Positions 1 through 7,918 of a stretch of DNA of 64,000 bases are shown piece after piece. The translations under genes were made by a program, and so were the position numbers. Under the pieces are notes generated by a model. It had not been told where the DNA came from. It did no database searches and was given only the letters and a program-made list of their open reading frames with translations. Location: contig NZ_RJJQ01000001.1 of assembly GCF_003724155.1 (NCBI RefSeq), forward strand, positions 416,020-480,019, read 5' to 3'. Position 1 is the stretch's first letter, and every line of letters starts with the position of its first letter. This DNA is from Flexivirga caeni. Lineage in GTDB: Bacteria; Actinomycetota; Actinomycetes; Actinomycetales; Dermatophilaceae.

Positions 1-164
1 GTCGCTTCGAGCTTGCTGTCGAAGTAGTTGAACAACGTGCGCCGCGAGACACCGGCGCGCTCGGCCAATTCGTCAAGGGTGAAGTCGTCATACCCCTTCT
101 CGACGGCGAGTTGCTGAGCGGCCGAAGTGATCCGGTGCGAGGTGAGCGCCCGCTTCGGTGCCAT
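1..164 (-). CDS. TetR-family transcriptional regulator (N-terminal part, cut by window edge)
   Basis: Only the first 54 codons are in the window, read leftwards from an ATG at 164. They encode the usual TetR DNA-binding domain: a first helix after MAPKRAL, then the helix-turn-helix around TLDELAERAGVSRRTLFNYF (residues about 33-52). This protein binds an operator as a dimer and releases on ligand binding. The ligand-binding domain lies outside the window, so its inducer and targets cannot be inferred. The 112 bp upstream hold no other gene and probably carry its promoter. Confidence 0.8.
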   Translation of the reverse strand, partial: MAPKRALTSHRITSAAQQLAVEKGYDDFTLDELAERAGVSRRTLFNYFDSKLEA

Positions 165-276
165 CGGCCCGACAATGCGCAGCCGCGCCGGCACGGGGGT
201 CGAAGTGGTGTTTCGCACGTTCCACAACTTTGCCCTTTCGATGTCTAGAGTGCAAATTCACGCCGCGTGATAACGC

Positions 277-795
277 TCACTTGGACAGCACCGCCGGCCC
301 GCCGGTGCGCTGGCCGGGGAAGGTACGCCGCAAGCGCTGCTCCAGGAACAGGCCTTGGGCGCCGAGGCTCACACCCAGGTAGACCAGCATCGTGGCGGAG
401 TCGAATCCGCCGAACCCGTGCGAGGTTTCGCCGAACACGACCGGTCCGGCCCACGCCGTCGCGATGTGCCCGACGATCGCGACCGCCCACCAGCCCATGG
501 TGCGCAGGTTGCCCTTCCGCAGCCAGGTGCCGTCCGCGTCGCGCCATACCTTCATCGAATGCGCCCGCGGCCACGCCACCGCCGCCGCAACCACGAGCCC
601 GGCAACCACACCCGCGACCTGGCCGGTCGTCACCGAGTGATTTCCGGCGAAGCGCGACGCCTCGACCAGGCCGATCACGGCGAGGATTGCGGGCATCTTC
701 AGCAGGTTGTCCTTGATGCGCTGGGTCCGCAGCTGGCGGGCCAGGATCAGGCCGATGACGAGCAGGACTTCGAGGACGATGATCGCGGTGTTCAT
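277..795 (-). CDS. Hypothetical multi-pass membrane protein
   Basis: A 172-residue protein read from an ATG at 795; a longer same-frame reading exists but runs antisense through the kinase gene and is not credible. It begins with a hydrophobic helix (IIVLEVLLVIGLILA), then a short charged loop containing RIKDNLLKMP, and has about four further membrane segments. The loop followed by repeated helices resembles the DUF1453/CcdC-like group, but I do not regard that as secure. It is divergent from the sensor kinase gene at 910, sharing a 114 bp spacer, so it may be a target of that two-component system. Confidence 0.6.
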   Translation of the reverse strand: MNTAIIVLEVLLVIGLILARQLRTQRIKDNLLKMPAILAVIGLVEASRFAGNHSVTTGQVAGVVAGLVVAAAVAWPRAHSMKVWRDADGTWLRKGNLRTMGWWAVAIVGHIATAWAGPVVFGETSHGFGGFDSATMLVYLGVSLGAQGLFLEQRLRRTFPGQRTGGPAVLSK

Positions 796-909
796 GTCAT
801 CCACTCTCGCGGTCGCGGTCTCGTGACGCCTCAACCCACGGGTGGAAACCGGGTGGAGATCCGGCCGCGCAGCGGGTGGACAACACCGGGTGCGTCGTAG
901 GTTGGCGCC

Positions 910-2085
910 GTGCAGATACGAGCGCTCCGCCTCGACGACATCCGGCTGGACCGCGCGGTCATCCGGGTGGTCGTCGCCGCGTCGTTCACCGCATCGCTGC
1001 TCTCCGCGACAGGAGTGACCAGCAACCGCCATCCCGGACCAGCCGCGATCGCTGTCGGGTCGGCCGCCGGAATCCTGACCGTGCTGGCGTTCCTGGTCGG
1101 CGGCTCCTGGTGGCTGCCGGAGGCCGCCGGCGCCGAGCGGACGAGGTGGCGAGCGGGGCAACTGTGGGCGTTGTCCCTCGGCGCCGCCGCAGTCGCGGTG
1201 GCGTTGCCCTACGACAGCCTGTCCTGGATGCCGTTCCTGCCGATCATGATCGCCGCCCGGGCCTGCGACCTGCCCCAAGCACTCGGCTACGCGGCCGCGC
1301 CCGCTGCGGGGCTGGTATGGCTGCAGGCGCGCCATCCGAACCCACTGAGCGGTGTCCTGCTCAGCCTCGCGATCGCGGCAGCGATCATTGCCATCCTGCA
1401 ACAGCGCAGGCGGCAGGTGGAGGCCGCCGAACTGTATGCCGCACAGCAGCAGGTGATCGTCCAGGAGCGCGCCCGGTCGGCGACCGCGGAAGGGCAGCGA
1501 GAGATCGCCGCCCAGTTGCACGACGTGCTCGCACACACTCTGTCCGGGCTGGTCGTGTCGGTGCAGACCGCGGAACTGCAGGCGCGCCAAGAGGGCGCGA
1601 GCATCGAGCTGCAGCAACGACTTTCGGCTGCCGCGGACCTCGCGAAGGACGGGTTACGGGGCGCCCGCCAAGCAGTCGAGGCACTCCAAGGTGCAGCCAA
1701 CCGGGCCGAAGCCACACCGCTCGCCGAGTGGCTGGCACAGACCGTCGACCGGCTGCACACCGCGTCGGACGCCGACATCAGCGTCGAGGGCGACGCCTGC
1801 GTCATACCGGCCGACCGGCAGGAGACGGCTCGGGCCGTCCTGCGGGAGGGCATCACCAACTCACTGCGCCACGCGCCCGGGCTCCCCGTGCGGATCTCGT
1901 TGACAGCGCGGGAGATCCGGGTGCTCACGGCCGGCGACCCCACGGACCTGCCGCAGACCGATCAGGTCAGCGGCAGACACGGACTCGCCGGGCTGCGCCG
2001 GCGGGTGCAGGCGCAGGGAGGACGGTTCGAGGCGGGCGCGACGGCGGCCGGCTGGCTCGTGATCGCGCGATGGGAGGACGGATGA
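910..2085 (+). CDS. Two-component sensor histidine kinase, NarL/DesK type
   Basis: A 391-residue sensor kinase starting at GTG 910. About four to five membrane helices fill residues 15-165, with almost no extracellular domain. A coiled-coil linker rich in Q, A and E follows, then a HisKA_3 dimerisation domain with the phospho-acceptor His at residue 204 in the QLHDVLAH motif. The C-terminal HATPase domain is recognisable from the N-box-like ITNSLRHA and the G-box GRHGLAGLRRR. It should phosphorylate the regulator encoded next, whose start overlaps its stop in an ATGA. The lack of a sensor domain suggests it reads membrane or envelope state, which is inference. Confidence 0.9.
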   Translation: MQIRALRLDDIRLDRAVIRVVVAASFTASLLSATGVTSNRHPGPAAIAVGSAAGILTVLAFLVGGSWWLPEAAGAERTRWRAGQLWALSLGAAAVAVALPYDSLSWMPFLPIMIAARACDLPQALGYAAAPAAGLVWLQARHPNPLSGVLLSLAIAAAIIAILQQRRRQVEAAELYAAQQQVIVQERARSATAEGQREIAAQLHDVLAHTLSGLVVSVQTAELQARQEGASIELQQRLSAAADLAKDGLRGARQAVEALQGAANRAEATPLAEWLAQTVDRLHTASDADISVEGDACVIPADRQETARAVLREGITNSLRHAPGLPVRISLTAREIRVLTAGDPTDLPQTDQVSGRHGLAGLRRRVQAQGGRFEAGATAAGWLVIARWEDG

Positions 2086-2723
2086 CGGTGCGTGTGGTGC
2101 TGGCCGACGACCAGACGGTGGTGCGCGAAGGCCTGCGCTCGCTGCTCGGGCTGATCGAGGGCATCGACGTGGTCGGGGTCGCGGCCGACGCCGAGACGGC
2201 ACTGGAACTGGTCGGGCAGACCGACCCGGACGTGCTGCTCACCGACCTGCGGATGCCCGGGATCGGCGGCGTCGAAGGCATTCGCCGGCTGCGCGGCGGC
2301 CGTTCGCGCACCCAGGCCGTCGCTCTGACGACGTATGACGACGACGCCACCATCGTCGAAGCCCTCTCGGCCGGGGCGCTCGGTTTCCTCAACAAGGACG
2401 CCGACCCGGCCACCATTGCGGACGCGATCCGAGCCGCGGCGAGCGGCCGGTCACTGCTGGACGCCAAGGCCACCCGGGCGATGCTGCAGCGGCCGGGCGA
2501 GGCGACGCCCACGGCATACGAACCACCCGACGGGCTCACCGAGCGGGAAGTCGACGTGCTGCGGCTGGTCGCGTCCGGCCTGGCCAACCCGCAGATCGCG
2601 CGTGAGCTCTTCGTGTCGGTCAGCACCGTGAAGACGCACATCAATCACGTCCTGGCCAAGACCGGCTGCACCGGGCGCGCCGCGCTGGTCCGCTATGCCT
2701 ACGAGCACGGCCTGGCGGGCTGA
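2082..2723 (+). CDS. LuxR/NarL-family response regulator
   Basis: A 213-residue response regulator translated through a 4-bp overlap with the kinase gene. The receiver domain (residues 1-120) starts VRVVLADDQ, has phospho-acceptor Asp55 in LLTDLRMPG, and carries the usual lysine of the FLNKDA segment. A LuxR-type helix-turn-helix spans about residues 150-195 (LTEREVDVLRLVASG, then NPQIARELFVS and STVKTHINHVL). The pair forms a typical actinobacterial two-gene signalling operon. Its targets are unknown; the divergent membrane protein gene and the envelope-like gene downstream are candidates by position. Confidence 0.93.
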   Translation: MTVRVVLADDQTVVREGLRSLLGLIEGIDVVGVAADAETALELVGQTDPDVLLTDLRMPGIGGVEGIRRLRGGRSRTQAVALTTYDDDATIVEALSAGALGFLNKDADPATIADAIRAAASGRSLLDAKATRAMLQRPGEATPTAYEPPDGLTEREVDVLRLVASGLANPQIARELFVSVSTVKTHINHVLAKTGCTGRAALVRYAYEHGLAG

Positions 2724-2841
2724 GAGGCCGCGGATCGCCGGATTTCTCGGTGCGGAAGTTGGACGCCTCGCCGATCACCAGGTTGGATGGGTGGCGACAG
2801 CGGCCCAGCACGCCGGGCCTCCCCATCACCAGGAGGAATCT

Positions 2842-3588
2842 ATGTCGACGCCCACAGGTGGCTCGTGGAACAACGAACAGGGCGACGAAGGCGCGCCGCA
2901 GGGGGGACAGCGCTACCAGAGCCAGAGCCTCGGTCAGGGTTTCGGGCAGCAGCAGTCCGCTCAGCAGCAGCCCGAGAGCGACCAGACCCAGGCCGCGCCA
3001 CAACAGCCCGAGCCGGCCCAGCAGCAAGCGCAGCCGGACTACGGCCAGCAGCAGGCCGCACCACAACAGGCGCCCCAGCAGCCCGACTACGGCCAGCAGC
3101 AGGGCTATGGCCACCAGCCCGACTACGGCCAGCAGGCGCAGCAGCCCGACTACGGCCAGCAGCCGAACTACGGACAGCAGGGTTACGGGCAGCAGGCACA
3201 GGGCCAGCACGGCAACTTCGGCGGGCAAGCCCAGCAGGCCGGCCAGCAGTGGGCCTCCGACGCCGGCCAGATCGCCTCCGGTGCCGGCGAGGGCATCGGT
3301 GAGCTGCTCTCCGACCTGCAGTTCAAGAAGTCGCTGACCGAGCGGATCGCCGGGCTCACCTACCTGATCGTCATCGTCTGGGCCGCGATCAACTTCATCA
3401 GCAACCTGATCTACAACTTCGGCAGCGAAGACTTCGGCGGCACGCACGTCAAGCACATGAGCACCATCGCCGCGATCTTCCACTCGCTCGCCGACCTCGC
3501 CTGGCTCGTGGTCATCATCGCGGTCGTCCGCGTGCTCCTCGAACTTGCCGTCAACGTGACGCGCATCGCGCGGCGCTCGAAGGACTGA
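2842..3588 (+). CDS. Gln-rich DUF4282 membrane protein
   Basis: A 248-residue protein starting at ATG 2842, with AGGAGG at 2831-2836 as ribosome site. Residues about 20-140 are a low-complexity tail of Gln, Ala, Pro and Gly with repeated DYGQQ and GYGQQ units. The last 95 residues form a DUF4282 domain with two membrane helices, around YLIVIVWAAINFISNLIY and AWLVVIIAVVRVLLELAV, ending in a basic RIARRSKD tail. The function of DUF4282 is not known. The disordered Gln/Tyr arm ahead of a small membrane anchor suggests a scaffold or condensate-forming membrane protein, which is inference only. A strong hairpin follows the stop codon. Confidence 0.8.
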   Translation: MSTPTGGSWNNEQGDEGAPQGGQRYQSQSLGQGFGQQQSAQQQPESDQTQAAPQQPEPAQQQAQPDYGQQQAAPQQAPQQPDYGQQQGYGHQPDYGQQAQQPDYGQQPNYGQQGYGQQAQGQHGNFGGQAQQAGQQWASDAGQIASGAGEGIGELLSDLQFKKSLTERIAGLTYLIVIVWAAINFISNLIYNFGSEDFGGTHVKHMSTIAAIFHSLADLAWLVVIIAVVRVLLELAVNVTRIARRSKD

Positions 3589-3606
3589 CAACCCGCGCAT
3601 GCGACT

Positions 3607-3640
3607 GCGGCCCGCGCCTCCTGCCGGAGACGCGGGCCGC
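3607..3640 (+). terminator. Hairpin terminator after the DUF4282 gene
   Basis: GCGGCCCGCG at 3607-3616 is the exact reverse complement of CGCGGGCCGC at 3631-3640, with a 14-nt loop. It lies 18 bp after the stop codon. There is no T-run, as is common for actinobacterial hairpin terminators. Confidence 0.65.
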
Positions 3641-3711
3641 TGCGTGTCCCCGGGCTCCAACCCACTCCCGACCAGACGTCACCAAGTCGTGATACAACGT
3701 AAACGCACATT

Positions 3712-3724
3712 TTCAAACGTTGAA
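3712..3724. promoter_or_regulatory. Candidate gal operon operator
   Basis: The sequence TTCAAACGTTGAA is a palindrome (TTCAA, three bases, TTGAA) 28 bp ahead of the galT start. A wider CAACGT...ACGTTG inverted pair starts at 3695. It lies between a possible -10 near GATACA (3691) and the ribosome site AAGGAG (3742-3747), where a repressor would block galTK. No regulator gene is next to it. Confidence 0.4.
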
Positions 3725-3752
3725 GTTTCTTCGGGACCCCCAAGGAGTCGGG

Positions 3753-4826
3753 ATGGAGCGCACCGAGGGTCGGCTCGCCGACGGACGGCAGATCATCTGG
3801 TATGACGCCGACGGCACCCACCGCACCGCCGTGCCCGACCGGCGCGATCTGCCCACCACGGTCACCGGCTCACAGCTGCGGCTCGATCCGCTGACCGGCC
3901 AGTGGATCGGCATCGCATCGCATCGGCAGAGCCGCACCTTCATGCCTCCCGCCCAGGAATGCCCCCTGTGCCCCTCTCGCGATCACCTGTCGGAGATCCC
4001 GTCCGCCGAATATCAGGTGGTCGCGTTCGAAAACCGTTTCCCGTCATACGAACTCAACGCCGAGGCGCCCGAGGCGAAGAGCGACGGCATCGAGCAGAGC
4101 CGCGCCGGTCGCGGCCGCTGCGAGGTGGTCTGCTTCACCAGCGACCACAGCTCCACCTTCGCGGCGCTGTCTCCCGAGCATGCCCGCCTGGTGGTCGACA
4201 CCTGGGCCGACCGCACCACCGCGCTGAACGCGATCGACGGCATCGAATACGTCTTTCCGTTCGAGAACCGCGGCAAGGAGATCGGCGTCACCCTGCAGCA
4301 CCCGCACGGGCAGATCTACGCCTACCCGTTCCTGCCTCCACGGGCCACAATCGAGCTGGAACGCGCGCGGGCCTATCGCGAGCAGCACGGGCGCAGCCTC
4401 TTCGGCGACATCATCGAGCGCGAGGCCACGGACGGCACCCGGGTGATCGCCCGGAACGACGAGTGGATCGCGTTCGTGCCGTTCGCCGCCCGCTGGCCGG
4501 TCGAGGTCCACCTCTACCCCACGCGGCAGGTGCCCGACCTACCTGCACTCGACGATGTGGCCCGCGACGGATTCGTGGAGGTCTACCTAGACGTGCTGCA
4601 GCGTTTCGACCTGCTGTATGACGATCCGACCGGCTACATCGCCGCGTGGCAGCAGGCGCCCGCGCGCCGGCATCGCGACGACGCCTGGTTGCACCTGGAG
4701 CTCTTCTCTTTCCGCCGGGCGGCGGACAAGGTGAAGTACCTCGCCGGATCCGAGTCCGGCCAGGGCGCGTTCGTCAACGACGGCTCCCCCGAGGATGTCG
4801 CCCAGCGCTTGCAGGACGCGAAGTGA
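3753..4826 (+). CDS. galT: Galactose-1-phosphate uridylyltransferase
   Basis: A 357-residue enzyme of the Leloir pathway that swaps UMP between UDP-glucose and galactose-1-phosphate. The catalytic histidine is residue 185, the second His of the HPHGQ motif. The metal-binding CPLCPS segment lies near residue 70, and QSRTFMPP and ENRFPSYE are typical of the family. The ATG at 3753 is chosen because AAGGAG lies 5 nt upstream; an in-frame TTG at 3720 is less likely. The stop codon overlaps the GTG of galK, so the two are translationally coupled. Confidence 0.96.
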   Translation: MERTEGRLADGRQIIWYDADGTHRTAVPDRRDLPTTVTGSQLRLDPLTGQWIGIASHRQSRTFMPPAQECPLCPSRDHLSEIPSAEYQVVAFENRFPSYELNAEAPEAKSDGIEQSRAGRGRCEVVCFTSDHSSTFAALSPEHARLVVDTWADRTTALNAIDGIEYVFPFENRGKEIGVTLQHPHGQIYAYPFLPPRATIELERARAYREQHGRSLFGDIIEREATDGTRVIARNDEWIAFVPFAARWPVEVHLYPTRQVPDLPALDDVARDGFVEVYLDVLQRFDLLYDDPTGYIAAWQQAPARRHRDDAWLHLELFSFRRAADKVKYLAGSESGQGAFVNDGSPEDVAQRLQDAK

Positions 4827-6007
4827 CGGCGATCGTGCAGACCCCCGCCGAGGTCGACTTCAACGCGCTGACGGCCCGCTTCCGGAAGCTGTATGGCGCG
4901 GCGCCCGACGGCCTGTGGGCCGCACCGGGCCGGGTCAACCTGATCGGCGAACACACCGACTACAACGGCGGATTCGTGCTGCCGATCGCACTCGCGCAAC
5001 ACACGGCCGTCGCCGTCCGGCGTCGCGAGGACGACCTCGTGCGCGTCGCCTCGACGTCGATGAACCACGACGAGCCGATCACCGTGTCGCTCGGCGAGGT
5101 GACCCCCGGTGGTGACTACGGCTGGGCGTCATACCTCGTCGGGGTGGGGTGGGCGGCCCGCCGCCGCGGCCTGGACGTCACGGGAATCGACCTTGCGCTC
5201 GACTCGAACGTGCCTGTCGGCGCAGGACTCTCGTCGTCGGCGGCGATCTCGTGCGGCACCGCGCGCGCCTGGTCGGATCTGTCCGGCTGGGCGCTGGACC
5301 AGGAGACCGTGGCCGATCTCGGGCGCGATGCGGAGAACGAGATCGCCGGAGCGCCCACCGGGCTGATGGACCAGCTGGCCTCGGTGTGCGGGCGTCCCGC
5401 GCACGCCATGCAGATCGACACCCACGCGGTCACCATCAAGCAGATCCCCTTCGATCTGCCAGCGGCCGGGCTCTCCCTGCTGGTCATCGATTCGCATACC
5501 CAGCACACCCACGCCGGAGGCGAATACGCCGAACGCCGGCACTCGTGCCAGGAGGCCGCGCTGCAGCTCGGGGTGCACGAGTTGCGGGAGGTGCCCGTGG
5601 CGGACCTGGCGACCACCCTCGACAAGCTGCCGCCGCTGCTGCGCCGGCGCGCACGTCACGTGATCACCGACTCCGCGCGCGTCGAGGAGGTGGCGGCGCT
5701 GCTGACCTCCGGCGACGACCCACGCCGGATCGGCTCTCTGCTCAACGCATCGCACGCCTCCATGCGCGACGACTTCGAGATCACCGCACCGAGCGTCGAC
5801 GCGCTGCAGGAGGCGGCGGTCGCGGCCGGCGCATACGGGGCGCGGATGACCGGTGGCGGCTTCGGCGGCTCGGTCATCGCACTCGTCGACCGCGAACGGT
5901 CCGAGACGGTGGCGCAAGCCTGTGTCGCCGCAGCCGCCGCGGGTGGCTTCGCGACACCGTCCGTCTTCGAAGGCGTAGCGAGCGGGGGTGCCGCGCGCGT
6001 CCGGTGA
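4823..6007 (+). CDS. galK: Galactokinase
   Basis: A 394-residue GHMP-family kinase that phosphorylates galactose at C1. The galactokinase signature GRVNLIGEHTDYN is at residues 36-48, the ATP-binding PVGAGLSSSAA near residue 130, and the C-terminal GHMP motif GARMTGGGFGGS near residue 345. It starts at a GTG that overlaps the galT stop by three bases. The epimerase galE is not in the window, so the pathway must be completed elsewhere. Confidence 0.96.
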   Translation: MTAIVQTPAEVDFNALTARFRKLYGAAPDGLWAAPGRVNLIGEHTDYNGGFVLPIALAQHTAVAVRRREDDLVRVASTSMNHDEPITVSLGEVTPGGDYGWASYLVGVGWAARRRGLDVTGIDLALDSNVPVGAGLSSSAAISCGTARAWSDLSGWALDQETVADLGRDAENEIAGAPTGLMDQLASVCGRPAHAMQIDTHAVTIKQIPFDLPAAGLSLLVIDSHTQHTHAGGEYAERRHSCQEAALQLGVHELREVPVADLATTLDKLPPLLRRRARHVITDSARVEEVAALLTSGDDPRRIGSLLNASHASMRDDFEITAPSVDALQEAAVAAGAYGARMTGGGFGGSVIALVDRERSETVAQACVAAAAAGGFATPSVFEGVASGGAARVR

Positions 6008-6022
6008 CGTAGGGTCGTGCGG

Positions 6023-6511
6023 GTGACCTACGCAGTCTGTTTCGTGTGTTCGGGCAACATCTGCCGCTCACCCATGGGCGAGGTGATCCTGCGCGCGATG
6101 CTCGACGACGCGGGGCTGGCCGACGAGGTCAGCGTCGACTCCGCCGGCATCGGCGACTGGCACGTCGGGCAGGGCGCCGACCCGCGCACCGTCGCCGCCC
6201 TGGAGCGCGGCGGGTATGACGGATCGGCCCACGTCGCCCGGCAGTTCGAGGCGTCATACCTGGACGATCGCGACCTGATCCTGGCCGCCGACCGCGGCCA
6301 CTTGCGCGACTTGCTGCAACTGGCCGACGGACACGAGGTCCGGGCCGAAACGCGGCTGGTGCGCGAATTCGACACCGACGCCGCCGCGGCGGGCGAACTC
6401 GAGCTGGACGACCCCTACTTCGGCAACGCCAGCGACTTCGACCGCTGCCGACACGAGATCGAACTGGCCTGCCGGGGGCTGGTCGCCGAAATGCGGCGCG
6501 AGCTGGGCTGA
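6023..6511 (+). CDS. Low-molecular-weight protein-tyrosine phosphatase
   Basis: A cytosolic phosphatase of 162 residues with the P-loop C-x5-R as CSGNICRS (Cys9 to Arg15) and the general acid Asp in the DDPYF motif near residue 128. I prefer the GTG at 6023 over the GTG at 6017, because a -10-like TAGGGT (6010-6015) ends 7 nt before 6023. That is the geometry of a leaderless actinobacterial transcript. It follows galK by 15 bp but probably has this promoter of its own. Substrates in actinobacteria include tyrosine kinases and secreted targets; nothing here fixes the role. Confidence 0.92.
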   Translation: MTYAVCFVCSGNICRSPMGEVILRAMLDDAGLADEVSVDSAGIGDWHVGQGADPRTVAALERGGYDGSAHVARQFEASYLDDRDLILAADRGHLRDLLQLADGHEVRAETRLVREFDTDAAAAGELELDDPYFGNASDFDRCRHEIELACRGLVAEMRRELG

Positions 6512-6512
6512 C

Positions 6513-6902
6513 TCACGCGACCGGCGCGGCGCCCCGGGCGAAGTCGGTCGCCCAGCGCAGCACCTGTGCGGCATCCGGTTCGTCGCCCGCCAGGCAGGTC
6601 GGGCACTCGCGTGCCGTGGCGTAGTGCACGGCTGCCACCACCACGGCGCACCGTGGGTCGGTGCGCAGCGCCTGGGCGGCCGCATCGGACAACCCGGGCT
6701 CGGTGAGTTCTTCGATATGCGCGTCGATGATCGCTTCGGCAATGTCCAGGTGAATGCGCGTCGCGATGTCGATGCCGCGTGAGCGCAGCACCGTCTCGGC
6801 ATACACCAGCAGCATGCGCAGCCCGTCGGCGTCGCCGAGCAACGCCGACGCCGCCTCTTGTGACACCTGGAACCGCTGCGTGTCCCGTGGATCATCAGTC
6901 AT
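6513..6902 (-). CDS. Hypothetical protein
   Basis: A 129-residue soluble, acidic, mostly helical protein that I do not recognise. The ATG at 6902 is chosen over an upstream in-frame start at 6917 because GGGAGG precedes it at good distance. It has two Cys in the segment ARECPTCLAGDE, a CxxC that might bind a metal or form a disulfide. It converges tail to tail with the phosphatase gene, with one base between the stops. Confidence 0.6.
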   Translation of the reverse strand: MTDDPRDTQRFQVSQEAASALLGDADGLRMLLVYAETVLRSRGIDIATRIHLDIAEAIIDAHIEELTEPGLSDAAAQALRTDPRCAVVVAAVHYATARECPTCLAGDEPDAAQVLRWATDFARGAAPVA

Positions 6903-7039
6903 CCCAGCACCTCCCACCCTCTTCGTCCCTCGCCGTCAACGGTAGGGCCGTCGCAGGGCGCGCGCGCCCTGCTTGGTGAAACTTTGGCGATTTCCTGACG
7001 ATCCGGACACGGACCCAGACCTCGGCCGAACCTGCCGCA

Positions 7040-7045
7040 TAAGCT
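7040..7045 (+). promoter_or_regulatory. Probable leaderless -10 box of the VOC gene
   Basis: TAAGCT lies 6 nt upstream of the ATG at 7052, with no ribosome site between. This matches the spacing seen at 6010, 11075, 43031, 47693 and 63861. No convincing -35 box is visible. Confidence 0.4.
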
Positions 7046-7051
7046 CGCCTC

Positions 7052-7831
7052 ATGGTTACTCGCTCCACGCCCTGGCCGGCCGGCACGCCCTGCTGGGTCG
7101 ACTGCTCCTTCGCACCGGCACACCGCGGCATGCACCACGCTCAAGACTTCTACGAGAAGCTCTTCGGCTGGGACGTGCGCCGCGACCAGACCGACGAGGA
7201 CTACCTCGTCTGCCGCAAGGACGACCAGCCGGTCGCCGGGCTGCAGCACCAGTACGGCGGGGAGGCACCGCCGTACTGGACGACCTACTTCGCGACCGAA
7301 GACGTCGAGGCGACGTGCGCCGCGGTCACGGCCGCCGGCGGTCAGGTCCTGACCGAGCCTTTCGACCTGCCCGGGCTCGGCCGCAGCGCCTACTGCGCCG
7401 ACTCGAGCGGCGCATTCTTCGGGTTGTGGCAGGCGGCCGGGCTGCTCGGGGCCGGCCTGGTCAACGAACCTGGCGCGGTCACCTGGAACGACCTGATGAC
7501 CCGCGACCTCGAGGGCTCGAAAGCGTTCTATGCCAGCGTTTTCGGCTACACGTATGACGACATGGGCGACGCCTACGTCGTCGCGAAACTGCCGACCGGG
7601 CGGACCGTCTGCGGCATACACCAGGCGGCGCAGCTGCCCGACGAGGCACCGCCGAGCTGGCTGGTGCACTTCGCGGTCGCCGATCGTGACTCCTCGGCGC
7701 AGATCGCCCAGGAACTCGGCGCGCAGATCCTGATGACGATGGACACGGCATACGGACCCGAGGCGCTGCTGCAGGGCAAACACGGCGAGATCTTCTCGGT
7801 GATCGCGCTGGCCGACCCACCGCAGGAGTGA
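7052..7831 (+). CDS. VOC-family protein with two glyoxalase-like domains
   Basis: A 259-residue protein made of two vicinal-oxygen-chelate half-domains. The first begins at about residue 12 (PCWVDCSFA) and the second at about residue 147 (VTWNDLMTRDLEGSKAFY). Each repeats the pattern of a beta strand, a helix of the F-Y-x-x-V/L-F-G type, and a later strand-rich segment. Similar two-domain proteins in actinobacteria are annotated as glyoxalase/bleomycin-resistance-like or as hydroxylases, and the substrate cannot be told from sequence. The likely promoter is the leaderless -10 at 7040. Confidence 0.85.
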   Translation: MVTRSTPWPAGTPCWVDCSFAPAHRGMHHAQDFYEKLFGWDVRRDQTDEDYLVCRKDDQPVAGLQHQYGGEAPPYWTTYFATEDVEATCAAVTAAGGQVLTEPFDLPGLGRSAYCADSSGAFFGLWQAAGLLGAGLVNEPGAVTWNDLMTRDLEGSKAFYASVFGYTYDDMGDAYVVAKLPTGRTVCGIHQAAQLPDEAPPSWLVHFAVADRDSSAQIAQELGAQILMTMDTAYGPEALLQGKHGEIFSVIALADPPQE

Positions 7832-7918
7832 CTCCGCGCGAGTGACCCGCGTCATACCCGGGCCCGGGCGGTGGACGGGTGGCTCGACGCGTCCGCCCGC
7901 TCTGGGACACTGATCGGC

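Noticed and set aside
277..1617. 446-residue minus-strand open frame covering the sensor kinase gene
   Set aside because: Only the last 172 codons (from 795) read as a protein; the rest is antisense to a clear histidine kinase and has low-complexity composition.
876..2723. 615-residue plus-strand frame as one fused protein
   Set aside because: The first two thirds are an Arg/Ala-rich shadow of the kinase frame; the real product is the response regulator from 2082.
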